A DNA stretch of 20,011 nucleotides from Methyloligella sp. (GTDB taxonomy: Bacteria; Pseudomonadota; Alphaproteobacteria; Rhizobiales; JALUTE01). The notes under the pieces are model-generated. The model worked only from the letters and a program-made list of their open reading frames with translations. It did no database searches and was not told the origin of the DNA. This document shows positions 1 through 6,615 of the stretch, piece by piece. The first letter of the stretch is position 1; the number at the start of each line of letters is the position of its first letter. The translations under genes and the position numbers were made by a program. Location of the stretch: NCBI GenBank assembly GCA_027058255.1, contig JALUTE010000488.1, positions 1 to 20,011 of the forward strand. Direction: 5' to 3'.

Positions 1-995
1 CCCGCCTTGGCCAGCTCCTTGATCAGCCGGTCCTGGAGCGTCGCGAACATCCTTCTTGTTCCCGGTCCTCGCGGACATGTCTGTCCGCTCGTCCTTCGCC
101 TCTTGCGCTCGCTACGTCCTCGAGCCTCGGGCGAGTAGGCCGGAATGTGACTGACGCCAAGCTGGCTCAAGGCCCGGCCAACCTGCGTCAGCCGGCTCTT
201 GTCGACCGCCGCGCCGGCCTTGGGCGTATGGAAATAATGGCTGCCGCGGTCGGTATAAACGCTCGATGGCGAGCCTTTGGCCGTGAACACCTCAAGCAGC
301 CCCTGGAAGCTCGATATCGTGCCCTCCTCATCCACCAGGAAGGCCGAGTAGATCGTGCTCGTCGCATCGTCCATGGTCACGATCAGATCGAGCGGGGCCT
401 CGCCCTCGAGCCAGGCGTGGCGCGAGCCATCCTGATGCAGCATCATGCCCTCGCACGGCTTCCTCGGGCGCTTCCTGCGGTGCGCCCCGCGCCGCTTGGC
501 GCGCTCCACCAGGCCAGCCGCGTGCAGCTGCGTCTTGGTCCAGGTGTAGCCCCACTTGAAATTGTGATGCTCGCGGAGCTGCTTGTGGACAAGAGGCGAG
601 GAGGGGCGGACCCCCGACCGGGACGCTGAACAAGAGGCGCGGAGGGGCGGAGCCCCGACCGGGACTGAACAACAAGAGGCGAGGAGGGGCGGAGCCCCGA
701 CCGGGATCAAGAAATGCTTCACGTTCCAGCCATCGTACTCGCGCCGGTAAAGTTCGAGCATGCGCGCGCGCTCGCGCGCCGGAACGCGCCTATCCGACGG
801 CCTGTCGAGCCGGCGGTCGCGAAGACCCTCGAGCCCCTCCTCGTCGAAACGCTTGCGCAGGCGCCGGAAGTGGCGCTCGGAGCACCCGAGCAGCTCCGCC
901 GCATCCATCGCCGACAGCTCCCGCGCCTCCCAGCGGCTCAAAACGTCCCTGAACTTCTGCATCCTTCTGTCCTCAAGCCATCGTGTCCGGCTCAT
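1..995 (-). CDS. ISNCY-family DDE transposase, C-terminus beyond the window edge
   Basis: The frame is open from ATG at 995 to base 1 (331 codons, no stop). The start is MSRTRWLEDRRMQKFRDVL, typical of the ISNCY/IS1202 group. A helix-turn-helix region (about residues 15-60, AELLGCSERHFRRLRKR) is followed by an RNase H-like DDE core. Its probable acidic residues are D189 (MMLHQDGS), D249 (VYTDRGSHYF) and E296 (SPEARGRSER). After residue 315 the family sequence resumes as MFATLQDRLIKELAKAG. Two stretches do not belong to the family. Residues 96-136 (bases 588-710) lie between the HTH part and the core, and residues 298-315 (bases 51-104) lie one codon after E296. Both are multiples of three bases and keep the frame. 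All three acidic residues survive, so the protein might still be made, but activity is doubtful. AGGAG lies directly before the ATG. Confidence 0.85.
   Translation of the reverse strand, partial: MSRTRWLEDRRMQKFRDVLSRWEARELSAMDAAELLGCSERHFRRLRKRFDEEGLEGLRDRRLDRPSDRRVPARERARMLELYRREYDGWNVKHFLIPVGAPPLLASCCSVPVGAPPLRASCSASRSGVRPSSPLVHKQLREHHNFKWGYTWTKTQLHAAGLVERAKRRGAHRRKRPRKPCEGMMLHQDGSRHAWLEGEAPLDLIVTMDDATSTIYSAFLVDEEGTISSFQGLLEVFTAKGSPSSVYTDRGSHYFHTPKAGAAVDKSRLTQVGRALSQLGVSHIPAYSPEARGRSERKRRRTSGQTCPRGPGTRRMFATLQDRLIKELAKA
51..104 (-). repeat. Fourth, divergent cassette copy inside the transposase, opposite orientation
   Basis: Read on the minus strand it starts AAGAGGCGAAGGACGAGCGG and ends GACCGGGAACAAGAAGG. 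It shares the outer segments of the 588-710 units (AAGAGGCGA and GACCGGGA) but has a different palindromic core, CGGACA-GACA-TGTCCG. It adds 18 codons in frame, one codon after the probable catalytic glutamate. Confidence 0.75.
588..710 (+). repeat. Three tandem copies of a 41-42 bp palindromic cassette inside the transposase
   Basis: Copies begin at 589, 630 and 672. On the plus strand each reads ACAAGAGGCG, then GGAGGGGCGG, a GCCCC half-stem (one copy has CCCCC) and GACCGGGA. The centre folds as GGGGC-GGA-GCCCC. The copies are separated by GCTGA and TGAACA-type linkers. On the minus strand the block adds 41 codons with no stop (VPVGAPPL-like peptides) and restores the transposase frame exactly. 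Confidence 0.9.
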
Positions 996-1095
996 CTCCT
1001 GCCCCCCGCATTGCTCAGGGGACGGACTACCGGACAACTCGTGTGCTACCGAACCCGGACAGATCGTGTGTCAGTGACACGCCGAGCCGTGCCGA

Positions 1096-1124
1096 TTGAC
1101 AGGGACGGCGTTTTCCCGGATAAG
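1096..1124 (+). promoter_or_regulatory. Putative rpsD promoter
   Basis: A consensus -35 TTGACA (1096-1101) is followed after exactly 17 bp by GATAAG (1119-1124), a weaker -10. It lies between the IS end and rpsD and leaves a leader of about 165 nt. Confidence 0.5.
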
Positions 1125-1134
1125 AGCTGTCCGT

Positions 1135-1153
1135 GCGGGCCTATTGGGCCCGC
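1135..1153 (+). other. Hairpin in the rpsD leader
   Basis: GCGGGCC (1135-1141) pairs perfectly with GGCCCGC (1147-1153) over a 5-nt loop, just after the predicted transcription start and followed by ATTTCATT. It could be an attenuator or part of an S4-binding leader. S4 autoregulates its mRNA in other bacteria, but nothing here proves it. Confidence 0.4.
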
Positions 1154-1297
1154 ATTTCATTGCATGCCTGCGATGGTCCGGGCGGGACGGCGTTGTCCCA
1201 AGTTTCGGACCGATCTGTCGGCGGGACCTGCCAGGGGTCCGGCAGAGGAGGGCATGCTGCATATTGACGCCTTCACCTTTGCGACCTGGAGAGAGAC

Positions 1298-1915
1298 ATG
1301 ACCAAGCGCGTCCGCGCCAAGTACAAGATCGACCGCCGCCTGGGCGAGAACATCTGGGGCCGGCCCAAGAGCCCGGTGAACAAACGTGAATACGGTCCCG
1401 GCGAGCACGGCCAGCGCCGTCGCGGAAAGCTGTCGGACTATGGCACCCAGCTTCGCGCCAAGCAGAAGCTCAAGGGGCATTACGGCAACATCACCGAGAA
1501 GCAGTTCAAGGCCATCTATCGCGAGGCCGAGCGCCAGAAGGGCGACACCTCGGAGAATCTGATCGGCCTCCTGGAGCGCCGGCTCGATGCCATCGTCTAT
1601 CGCGCCAAGTTCGTGCCGACGGTGTTCGCTGCGCGCCAGTTCGTCAATCACGGCCATGTGCTGGTGAACGGGCGGCGCGTCACCATTGCGAGCTACCGGT
1701 GCAAGGAAGGCGACGTGATCGAGCTTCGCGAGAAGTCCCGCGATCTCGCCATCGTCATCGAGGCGGCCCAGTCTCCCGAGCGCGACGTGCCCGACTATCT
1801 GGAGGTGGATCACAACAAGATGCGCGCGACCTTCGTGCGCACACCCGTGCTCGCAGACGTGCCGTACCCGGTGATGATGGAGCCCAATCTCGTCATCGAG
1901 TTCTATTCCCGCTGA
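1298..1915 (+). CDS. rpsD: 30S ribosomal protein S4
   Basis: This is the primary 16S rRNA-binding protein that nucleates assembly of the small-subunit body. The 205-aa length matches bacterial S4. The N-terminus (MTKRVRAKYKIDRRLGENIW) and the GRPKSPVNKREYGPGEHGQ segment are typical. The S4 RNA-binding domain spans about residues 95-155 (RRLDAIVYRAKF, VNHGHVLVNGRRV). The protein ends EFYSR. The N-terminal segment has no zinc-binding cysteine cluster, so this is the zinc-free form. A Shine-Dalgarno GGAGAG sits a few bases before the ATG. The gene stands alone rather than in the alpha operon with rpsM, rpsK and rpoA, as is common in alphaproteobacteria. Its promoter lies between it and the insertion sequence. 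Confidence 0.98.
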   Translation: MTKRVRAKYKIDRRLGENIWGRPKSPVNKREYGPGEHGQRRRGKLSDYGTQLRAKQKLKGHYGNITEKQFKAIYREAERQKGDTSENLIGLLERRLDAIVYRAKFVPTVFAARQFVNHGHVLVNGRRVTIASYRCKEGDVIELREKSRDLAIVIEAAQSPERDVPDYLEVDHNKMRATFVRTPVLADVPYPVMMEPNLVIEFYSR

Positions 1916-1995
1916 GGCGCGCACAAGGCTCGCCTGGCTCACGAGGCCGCGCTCGCGCGTGGGGCGATGCGGCGGGCGGTGCAGGGGACGGGGCG

Positions 1996-2028
1996 GCGCG
2001 GCGCATCTCGCAGCGATCCGCGCCGCGC
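1996..2028 (+). other. GC-rich hairpin between rpsD and the DUF1289 gene
   Basis: GCGCGGCGC (1996-2004) can pair with GCGCCGCGC (2020-2028) across a 15-nt loop. There is no T-tract, so it is at most a weak or factor-assisted terminator. In a sequence this GC-rich it may be coincidental. Confidence 0.3.
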
Positions 2029-2088
2029 GGCAGTGTGTATGGCCATCGTCCCATCACGATTGGGCGGCAGAATCGGCTGGAGAGGCTC

Positions 2089-2313
2089 ATGCGGTCTCGG
2101 CTCGCATCTCCCTGCGTCAAGCTCTGCCGGATCGATCCGGAAAGCGGGCTGTGCGAGGGGTGCGGGCGCACGCTTGGCGAGATCGCGGCCTGGACGCGCA
2201 TGAGCGATGAGGAGCGCGACGCCGTCATGGTCGATCTGGCCGCCCGGCTGCGCGCATTGCAACCGCGACGCGGAGACGACGCCATGGCGGCACGCGAGGC
2301 GAAGACGAGATGA
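2089..2313 (+). CDS. DUF1289 domain protein (small Cys-rich)
   Basis: A 74-aa protein starting MRSRLASPCVKLCRIDPESG. It carries the DUF1289 signature of four cysteines, C9, C13, C22 and C25 (SPCVKLC and GLCEGCGRT), followed by a conserved EIAAWTRMSDEER helix. The cysteines probably bind a metal, but the function of DUF1289 is not known. ATG 2089 is chosen because the family normally begins a few residues before the first cysteine and GGAGAGG precedes it. A longer upstream reading in this frame overlaps rpsD and is a shadow. The stop overlaps the ATG of the next gene (ATGA), so the two are very probably translated together. Confidence 0.85.
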   Translation: MRSRLASPCVKLCRIDPESGLCEGCGRTLGEIAAWTRMSDEERDAVMVDLAARLRALQPRRGDDAMAAREAKTR

Positions 2314-3017
2314 GCGCCTGGATCGCCCTTGCCCTGCTCGTGCTTGCGGGCCTTGCTCTCGTGCTGCGCCCGGACGCGGGCACCATCGCCGGGCTCGACG
2401 CGGCCGATTTCGCTACCCTGGCCGCGGGGCTGGCGCTGCTCGTGTTCATCGGCCTGCCGCTGCTCGGCTCCTATCGCGGCCGGCTTGGCCGGGCGCTCAG
2501 GGATTTCGTCATGTGGGCGCTCGTCGCGTTCGTGCTCGTGGCCGCCTACAGCTATCGGCACGACCTTCTGGCCGTGGTGCAGCGGGTCTCGGGCGAGCTC
2601 CTGCCGCCGGGCACGGAGCTGCCGGCCGCGACGGTCGGGCAGAGCGGGCGCGCCGTGCGCCTGCGCCGGCGCTCGGACGGGCATTTCATCGCCCGGGTCC
2701 ATATCGACAACGCCACCATCGACATGATCGTCGACACCGGCGCGTCCACCGTCGTGCTGCGGCCGAGCGATGCGCGCCGCATCGGCATCGACACGCGCCG
2801 CCTCAGCTATACGGTGCCCGTCCAGACCGCGAACGGCACCTCCTTTGCCGCGCGGGTGCGGCTGCCGAGCGTCTTCATCGGCCCCGTGGGCGTGCGCCGG
2901 GTCGAGGCGCTGGTCGCCAAGCCTGGCGCATTGCACCAAAGCCTTCTGGGTATGAGTTTTTTAAGCCGCTTGCGTTCTTATGAGTTCTCCGGCGACTACC
3001 TGACGCTGCGGAGCTGA
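2310..3017 (+). CDS. Membrane-anchored retropepsin-like aspartic protease (TIGR02281 type)
   Basis: A 235-aa protein. Three hydrophobic segments (about residues 3-19, 35-54 and 66-82) precede a single retropepsin-like domain from about 115. The catalytic motif is IVDTGAST with D142. The family motifs TANG (173-176) and LLGMSFL (212-218) follow. Single-domain proteases of this clan act as homodimers, so one DTGA motif suffices. The domain probably lies on the periplasmic side, which is an inference from the anchors. The start overlaps the DUF1289 stop by four bases. A similar protease follows 71 bp downstream. Codon 215 onward contains an in-phase TTTTTTA heptamer (2957-2963), unusual in such GC-rich coding sequence. 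The substrate is unknown. Confidence 0.85.
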   Translation: MSAWIALALLVLAGLALVLRPDAGTIAGLDAADFATLAAGLALLVFIGLPLLGSYRGRLGRALRDFVMWALVAFVLVAAYSYRHDLLAVVQRVSGELLPPGTELPAATVGQSGRAVRLRRRSDGHFIARVHIDNATIDMIVDTGASTVVLRPSDARRIGIDTRRLSYTVPVQTANGTSFAARVRLPSVFIGPVGVRRVEALVAKPGALHQSLLGMSFLSRLRSYEFSGDYLTLRS

Positions 3018-3088
3018 TCGCGCCGAGGCGGGCGCGCCGCGGCGCATGTCGCATCCCCGGACGGGGCCCGAGGAGTGCAGGAGCGGAA

Positions 3089-3667
3089 GTGAGCATGAGT
3101 TTGTCTCCGGGCGTTCGCCATGCCATGCGGGAGGTGCTGATCTGGCTCGGGCTCTTCGCCGTCGGCCTTGCAGGGTTCTTCTATCTTGACGACTTGCTGG
3201 CGTATGCGCGCCGGGACGGGGCGGGCACGGCCTTCCAGCGGGTCGCCCCTGGCCGGGAGGGGCTGCAAGAGCGCGGCGCCGGTGCCGGCGGTTTCGCGCG
3301 CAAGGTGCGGCTCAAGGCCGGCCGCGGGGGGCATTTCTACACCACGGCCCATCTCAATGGCCGGCCGGTGGAGGTGATCGTCGATACGGGCGCCACGGGC
3401 ATCCATCTGACGTGGAAGGATGCCCGGCGGATCGGCCTTGCCGTATCGGAACGGGATTTCAAATATCGCTCGCGCACGGCGAACGGCATTGCGCGCATCG
3501 CGCTCGTTCGCCTCGACCGCGTGCGGATCGGCGATATCGAGCTGCGCAACATGCGGGCAACGGTCGCCAGGCCCGGGCGGCTGTTCAAGACGCTGCTCGG
3601 CATGTCGTTTCTCGGCAGACTCGAGCGGGTGGACATTCGCGGCCGCGAGCTCGTGCTGGTGCAGTAG
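3089..3667 (+). CDS. Second retropepsin-like aspartic protease, single membrane anchor
   Basis: A 192-aa paralogue of the upstream protease. One N-terminal transmembrane segment (about residues 15-35) is followed by the protease domain with VIVDTGATGIHL (D99), TANGIARI (130-137) and LLGMSFLGRLERVDI (169-183). GTG 3089 is taken as the start because AGGAG (3079-3083) lies 5 nt before it. The in-frame ATG at 3095 is an equally plausible start, two residues shorter. It differs from its neighbour in having only one anchor, so the pair may form homodimers in different places or a heterodimer. No partner or substrate gene is obvious nearby. Confidence 0.85.
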   Translation: MSMSLSPGVRHAMREVLIWLGLFAVGLAGFFYLDDLLAYARRDGAGTAFQRVAPGREGLQERGAGAGGFARKVRLKAGRGGHFYTTAHLNGRPVEVIVDTGATGIHLTWKDARRIGLAVSERDFKYRSRTANGIARIALVRLDRVRIGDIELRNMRATVARPGRLFKTLLGMSFLGRLERVDIRGRELVLVQ

Positions 3668-3716
3668 CGGGGGTGCGGCAGGCGCGCCCGCACCCGAATG
3701 ACGGGGGAAAGAGTCC

Positions 3717-5225
3717 ATGTTTCCAAAGCCCAGAGCCGATCTCAAACCCAACACGGCGGCGTTCGAGCGCCTGCCGCTGGTCAAGCCCACGGGCTTTCGC
3801 GAATATGATGCGCGCTGGCTCTTCCCCGAGGAGATCAACCTGATGGGGCTGCAGGCCATCGGCCTCGGCCTTGCCACCCTGTTCGCCCGCCGCGGCGTGC
3901 CCAGGCGCATCGTCGTCGGCCACGATTTCAGGTCCTACTCCGGCAGCGTCAAGGAGGCGCTGATCGCCGGCCTGCTCGCCGGCGGCACCGAGGTGTTCGA
4001 CATTGGCCTCGCCCTCTCGCCCATGGCCTATTTCGCCCAGTTCGCCCTCGAGGTGGAGGGGGTCGCCATGGTGACCGCCAGCCATAACGACAATGGCTGG
4101 ACCGGCATCAAGATGGGCCTCTCGCGCCCCCTCACCTTCGGCCCCGACGACATGAGCGAGCTCAAGGAGATCGTGCTCGAAGGCGACTTCGAGGCGGGCA
4201 GCAACGGCGCGGGGGCCCGCTATCACTTCGTGCCCGACATGGCGGAGCGCTACATGGCCGACCTCACGGACCGGCCGAGGCTCACCCGCCGGCTCAAGGT
4301 GGTGGCGGCCTGCGGCAATGGCACGGCGGGCGCCTTCGCGCCGCATGTGCTGGAGGCGGTGGGGTGCGAGGTGGTGCCCCTCGACTGCACCCTCGATCAT
4401 TCCTTCCCCAACTACAACCCCAACCCCGAGGACATGAAGATGCTCGGCGCCCTGCAGGATGCGGTGCGCGAGAGCGGCGCCGATGTGGGCTTTGCCTTCG
4501 ACGGCGATGGCGATCGCTGCGGTGTGGTGGACAATGAAGGCCATGCCATCTTCGCCGACAAGGTGGGGGTGATGCTGGCCCGCGACATCTCCGGCCAGCA
4601 TGAGAACGCCCGCTTCGTGGTGGACGTGAAATCCACGGGCCTGTTCATGACCGACCCGGTGCTCCAGGCCAATGGCGCGCGCACGGACTACTGGAAGACC
4701 GGCCATTCCTACATCAAGCGCTACAGCCACGAGACCGGCGCGCTGGTGGGCTTCGAGAAATCGGGGCACTTCTTCTTCAGCCCACCGCTCGGGCGCGGCT
4801 ATGACGACGGGCTGATCGCGGCGCTCGCCGTGTGCGACATGCTGGAGCGCAATCCGGACAAGACGCTCGCGGAGCTGGAGGCGGACCTGCCCAGGACCTG
4901 GCAGTCGCCCACCATGTCGCCCCATTGCGCCGACGAGGTGAAATATGACGTGGTGGAACGGGCGGTGGAGCACTTCCGCGCCATTGCCGAGAATGGCGGC
5001 GATCTCGCGGGCCAGAAGGTGCGCGACGTGCTGACCGTCAACGGCATCCGCATCGTGCTGGAGGACGGCACCTGGGGCCTGGTGCGCGCCTCCTCCAACA
5101 AGCCGGAGCTGGTGGTGGTGGTGGAGAGCCCCACCTCGGAGGCGAACATGCGCGCCATTTTCGCCGAGATCGACGGCTTTCTCGCCCGCCAATCCGAGGT
5201 CGGCGCCTACAATCAGAAAATCTGA
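3717..5225 (+). CDS. Phosphomannomutase/phosphoglucomutase
   Basis: A 502-aa alpha-D-phosphohexomutase that interconverts hexose-6-phosphate and hexose-1-phosphate for sugar-nucleotide and exopolysaccharide or LPS synthesis in the cytoplasm. All four signatures are visible: the phosphoserine loop TASHNDNGWTG (S122), the metal loop FDGDGDRCG (261-269), the sugar-specificity loop GFEKSGHFF (345-353), and the C-terminal phosphate-binding RASSNKPELVV. The N-terminus MFPKPRADLKPNTAAFERLP resembles Rhizobiales phosphomannomutases. GGGGGAAAG precedes the ATG. The specificity (manB/noeK/algC-like versus pgm) cannot be settled from sequence alone, so no symbol is given. The gene converges on nfu with only 15 bp between stops and no visible terminator. 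Confidence 0.93.
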   Translation: MFPKPRADLKPNTAAFERLPLVKPTGFREYDARWLFPEEINLMGLQAIGLGLATLFARRGVPRRIVVGHDFRSYSGSVKEALIAGLLAGGTEVFDIGLALSPMAYFAQFALEVEGVAMVTASHNDNGWTGIKMGLSRPLTFGPDDMSELKEIVLEGDFEAGSNGAGARYHFVPDMAERYMADLTDRPRLTRRLKVVAACGNGTAGAFAPHVLEAVGCEVVPLDCTLDHSFPNYNPNPEDMKMLGALQDAVRESGADVGFAFDGDGDRCGVVDNEGHAIFADKVGVMLARDISGQHENARFVVDVKSTGLFMTDPVLQANGARTDYWKTGHSYIKRYSHETGALVGFEKSGHFFFSPPLGRGYDDGLIAALAVCDMLERNPDKTLAELEADLPRTWQSPTMSPHCADEVKYDVVERAVEHFRAIAENGGDLAGQKVRDVLTVNGIRIVLEDGTWGLVRASSNKPELVVVVESPTSEANMRAIFAEIDGFLARQSEVGAYNQKI

Positions 5226-5240
5226 CGCCCGCGCGGCCCG

Positions 5241-5789
5241 TCAGACGGGGCGCACCTCGCGCACCTCGGGCACGAAATGGCGCAAGAGGTTCTCGATGCC
5301 CTGGCGCAGCGTGGCGGTCGCGCTCGGGCAGCCCGCGCAGGCGCCGCGCATATGCAGATAGACCACGCCTTCCTTGAAGCTGTGGAAGGTGATGTCGCCG
5401 CCATCCTGGGCGACCGCCGGGCGCACGCGCGTCTCCAGGAGGTCCTTGATCTTGTCCACCGTCTCCTGATCGGCCGGGTCGAAATCCTCCCTCGCCGCCG
5501 TCGCCTCGCCCTCGACGATGGGGGCGCCGGACATGTAGTGCTCCATGATCGCGCCGAGAATGGCCGGCTTCACATATTGCCAGTCCGTCTCGCCCTTGGT
5601 GACCGAGATGAAATCGGAGCCGAAAAAGACGCCCTCCACACCCTCGATCTCGAACAGGCGCGCAGCGAGCGGCGAATCACTCGCCGCCTGCGGATCGCGA
5701 TAGTCGCGTGTGCCCGAACCGAGGACGGTCCTTCCGGGCAGGAATTTCAGCGTCGCCGGATTGGGCGTCGCTTCGGTCTGGATGAACAT
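5241..5789 (-). CDS. nfu: Nfu/NifU-type Fe-S cluster scaffold-carrier protein
   Basis: A 182-aa protein with the two-domain Nfu layout. The N-terminal Nfu domain (about 1-88) starts MFIQTEATPNPATLKFLPGR and contains SDFISVTK. The C-terminal NifU-like domain (about 108-175) has the cluster-binding CxxC at C151 and C154 (GACAGCPSA). Such proteins receive a [4Fe-4S] cluster and pass it to client apoproteins. ATG 5789 is chosen because CAGGAG (rc of 5797-5802) is well spaced and the family starts at this methionine. A near-consensus promoter lies about 80 bp upstream. Its place after trpS and usp matches the order in many Rhizobiales. A longer open frame reaching toward 6626 is not coding upstream of this ATG. 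Confidence 0.95.
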   Translation of the reverse strand: MFIQTEATPNPATLKFLPGRTVLGSGTRDYRDPQAASDSPLAARLFEIEGVEGVFFGSDFISVTKGETDWQYVKPAILGAIMEHYMSGAPIVEGEATAAREDFDPADQETVDKIKDLLETRVRPAVAQDGGDITFHSFKEGVVYLHMRGACAGCPSATATLRQGIENLLRHFVPEVREVRPV

Positions 5790-5867
5790 GGCAAGGCTCC
5801 TGGCGAATTCTGTGCTGCCGGCCGGTCCCGCCCGATGGGGCGCCGCCGTGCCGGTCATTTTGGAATC

Positions 5868-5896
5868 ATTATAGGTTACGCCGCCGAGGCCGTCAA
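5868..5896 (-). promoter_or_regulatory. Strong sigma-70-like promoter of nfu
   Basis: On the minus strand, TTGACG (5896-5891) is followed after exactly 17 bp by TATAAT (5873-5868). The start codon is about 80 nt downstream. It suggests nfu can be transcribed independently of usp. Confidence 0.7.
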
Positions 5897-5925
5897 AAGC
5901 CCCATGGCTGGCCGAAAAGGCGGAT

Positions 5926-5943
5926 GGCCCCGCATCCGGGGCC
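5926..5943 (-). terminator. Possible terminator after usp
   Basis: GGCCCCG (5926-5932) and CGGGGCC (5937-5943) form a perfect 7-bp stem with a 4-nt loop, 59 bp downstream of the usp stop. On the minus strand a CCTTTTC run follows a few bases later. The T-tract is short, so the call is weak. Confidence 0.35.
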
Positions 5944-6001
5944 ACGGACGTCTGCCCTCGAGGCCGGGCCGAGGGCGCGAGACCCCGCCTGCGCCTCCAG
6001 C

Positions 6002-6514
6002 TCAGGCCAGTGCCGCGATCTGATCGGTCGTCAGGGTGCCGGGAACGATATAGATCGGAATGGGGAAGGTGCCGGCATAGCTGCCAGCCGCGAGCGAGGA
6101 GACCAGGGGGCCGGGCCCAGCCTTGGGGTCGGCGGCAGCGCCCAGAACCAGCACGGCAACGTCCTCGTCCTGCTCGATATAGCGCACGATCTCCTCGGCC
6201 TTGTTGCCCTCGCGGACCACTGCCTCGGTCTTGAGATCCTCGAAGCCCATATTCTTGAGCTTCATGCGAAAGAGGCGGAACACGGCCTGAGCCCGGTTGC
6301 GCTCTTCCTCGTTCTGGATCTCGCGAACGCCGAGCCAATGCTGAAAGTCGCCCGGCTCGATCACGTAGAACAGGACCAGGCTGCCTCCCGTGCGGCTGGC
6401 CACGCGGGCCGCGAAATACAGGGCGACCTCGCATTCCGGGGTGTCGTCGACCACCACCATGAACTTGCGGGTGTGCCCCTCTTCGAAAACCTTGCGTTTC
6501 ACTATTTCGGCCAT
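6002..6514 (-). CDS. Universal stress protein (UspA family)
   Basis: A 170-aa single-domain Usp fold. It has a beta1 strand RKFMVVVDDTPECEVALYFAARVA, a central REGNKAEEIVRYIEQDEDVAVLVLGAAADP, and a GPGPLVSSLAAGS loop that resembles the nucleotide-binding G-x2-G-x9-G-(S/T) region. USPs are stress-induced cytoplasmic proteins, and the role here is unknown. ATG 6514 (MAEIVKRKVFEEG) is chosen because family members begin shortly before the VVVDDTPE strand. The frame extends to a GTG at 6619 that would overlap the trpS stop, but its 35 extra residues do not look like Usp. The ribosome-binding site is weak, which fits translation following trpS (101 bp upstream). Confidence 0.88.
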   Translation of the reverse strand: MAEIVKRKVFEEGHTRKFMVVVDDTPECEVALYFAARVASRTGGSLVLFYVIEPGDFQHWLGVREIQNEEERNRAQAVFRLFRMKLKNMGFEDLKTEAVVREGNKAEEIVRYIEQDEDVAVLVLGAAADPKAGPGPLVSSLAAGSYAGTFPIPIYIVPGTLTTDQIAALA

Positions 6515-6615
6515 GTTCGCATGCTGCCATCTGTCTGCATTGGAAACAAGGAGAGCCTCCCACCGCCTCGCGTCCGCCAACCCCAACGGGCCGCAAGCCG
6601 ATGCGGCATCCCCGC

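Larger units (their letters stand above)
1..1080 (-). mobile_element. Partial ISNCY (IS1202-group) insertion sequence, 5' part
   Basis: The element runs off the left edge of the window, so only the transposase-start end is visible. The outer boundary is placed near 1080. A perfect 13-bp palindrome, GTGTCAGTGACAC (1068-1080), lies there, preceded by two near-identical 16-bp direct repeats of the form CCGGACAnnTCGTGTG at 1030-1045 and 1055-1070 (25-bp period, 14 of 16 bases equal). Such end repeats are typical of transposase-binding sites, which is an inference here. The other end and any target duplication are outside the window. The rpsD promoter begins only 16 bp beyond the inferred boundary. 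Confidence 0.75.

Noticed and set aside
147..1301. Plus-strand open frames at 147-629 and 714-1301
   Set aside because: They are antisense to the minus-strand transposase, whose translation matches ISNCY motifs throughout; the plus-strand peptides are Arg/Ala/Pro-rich shadows.
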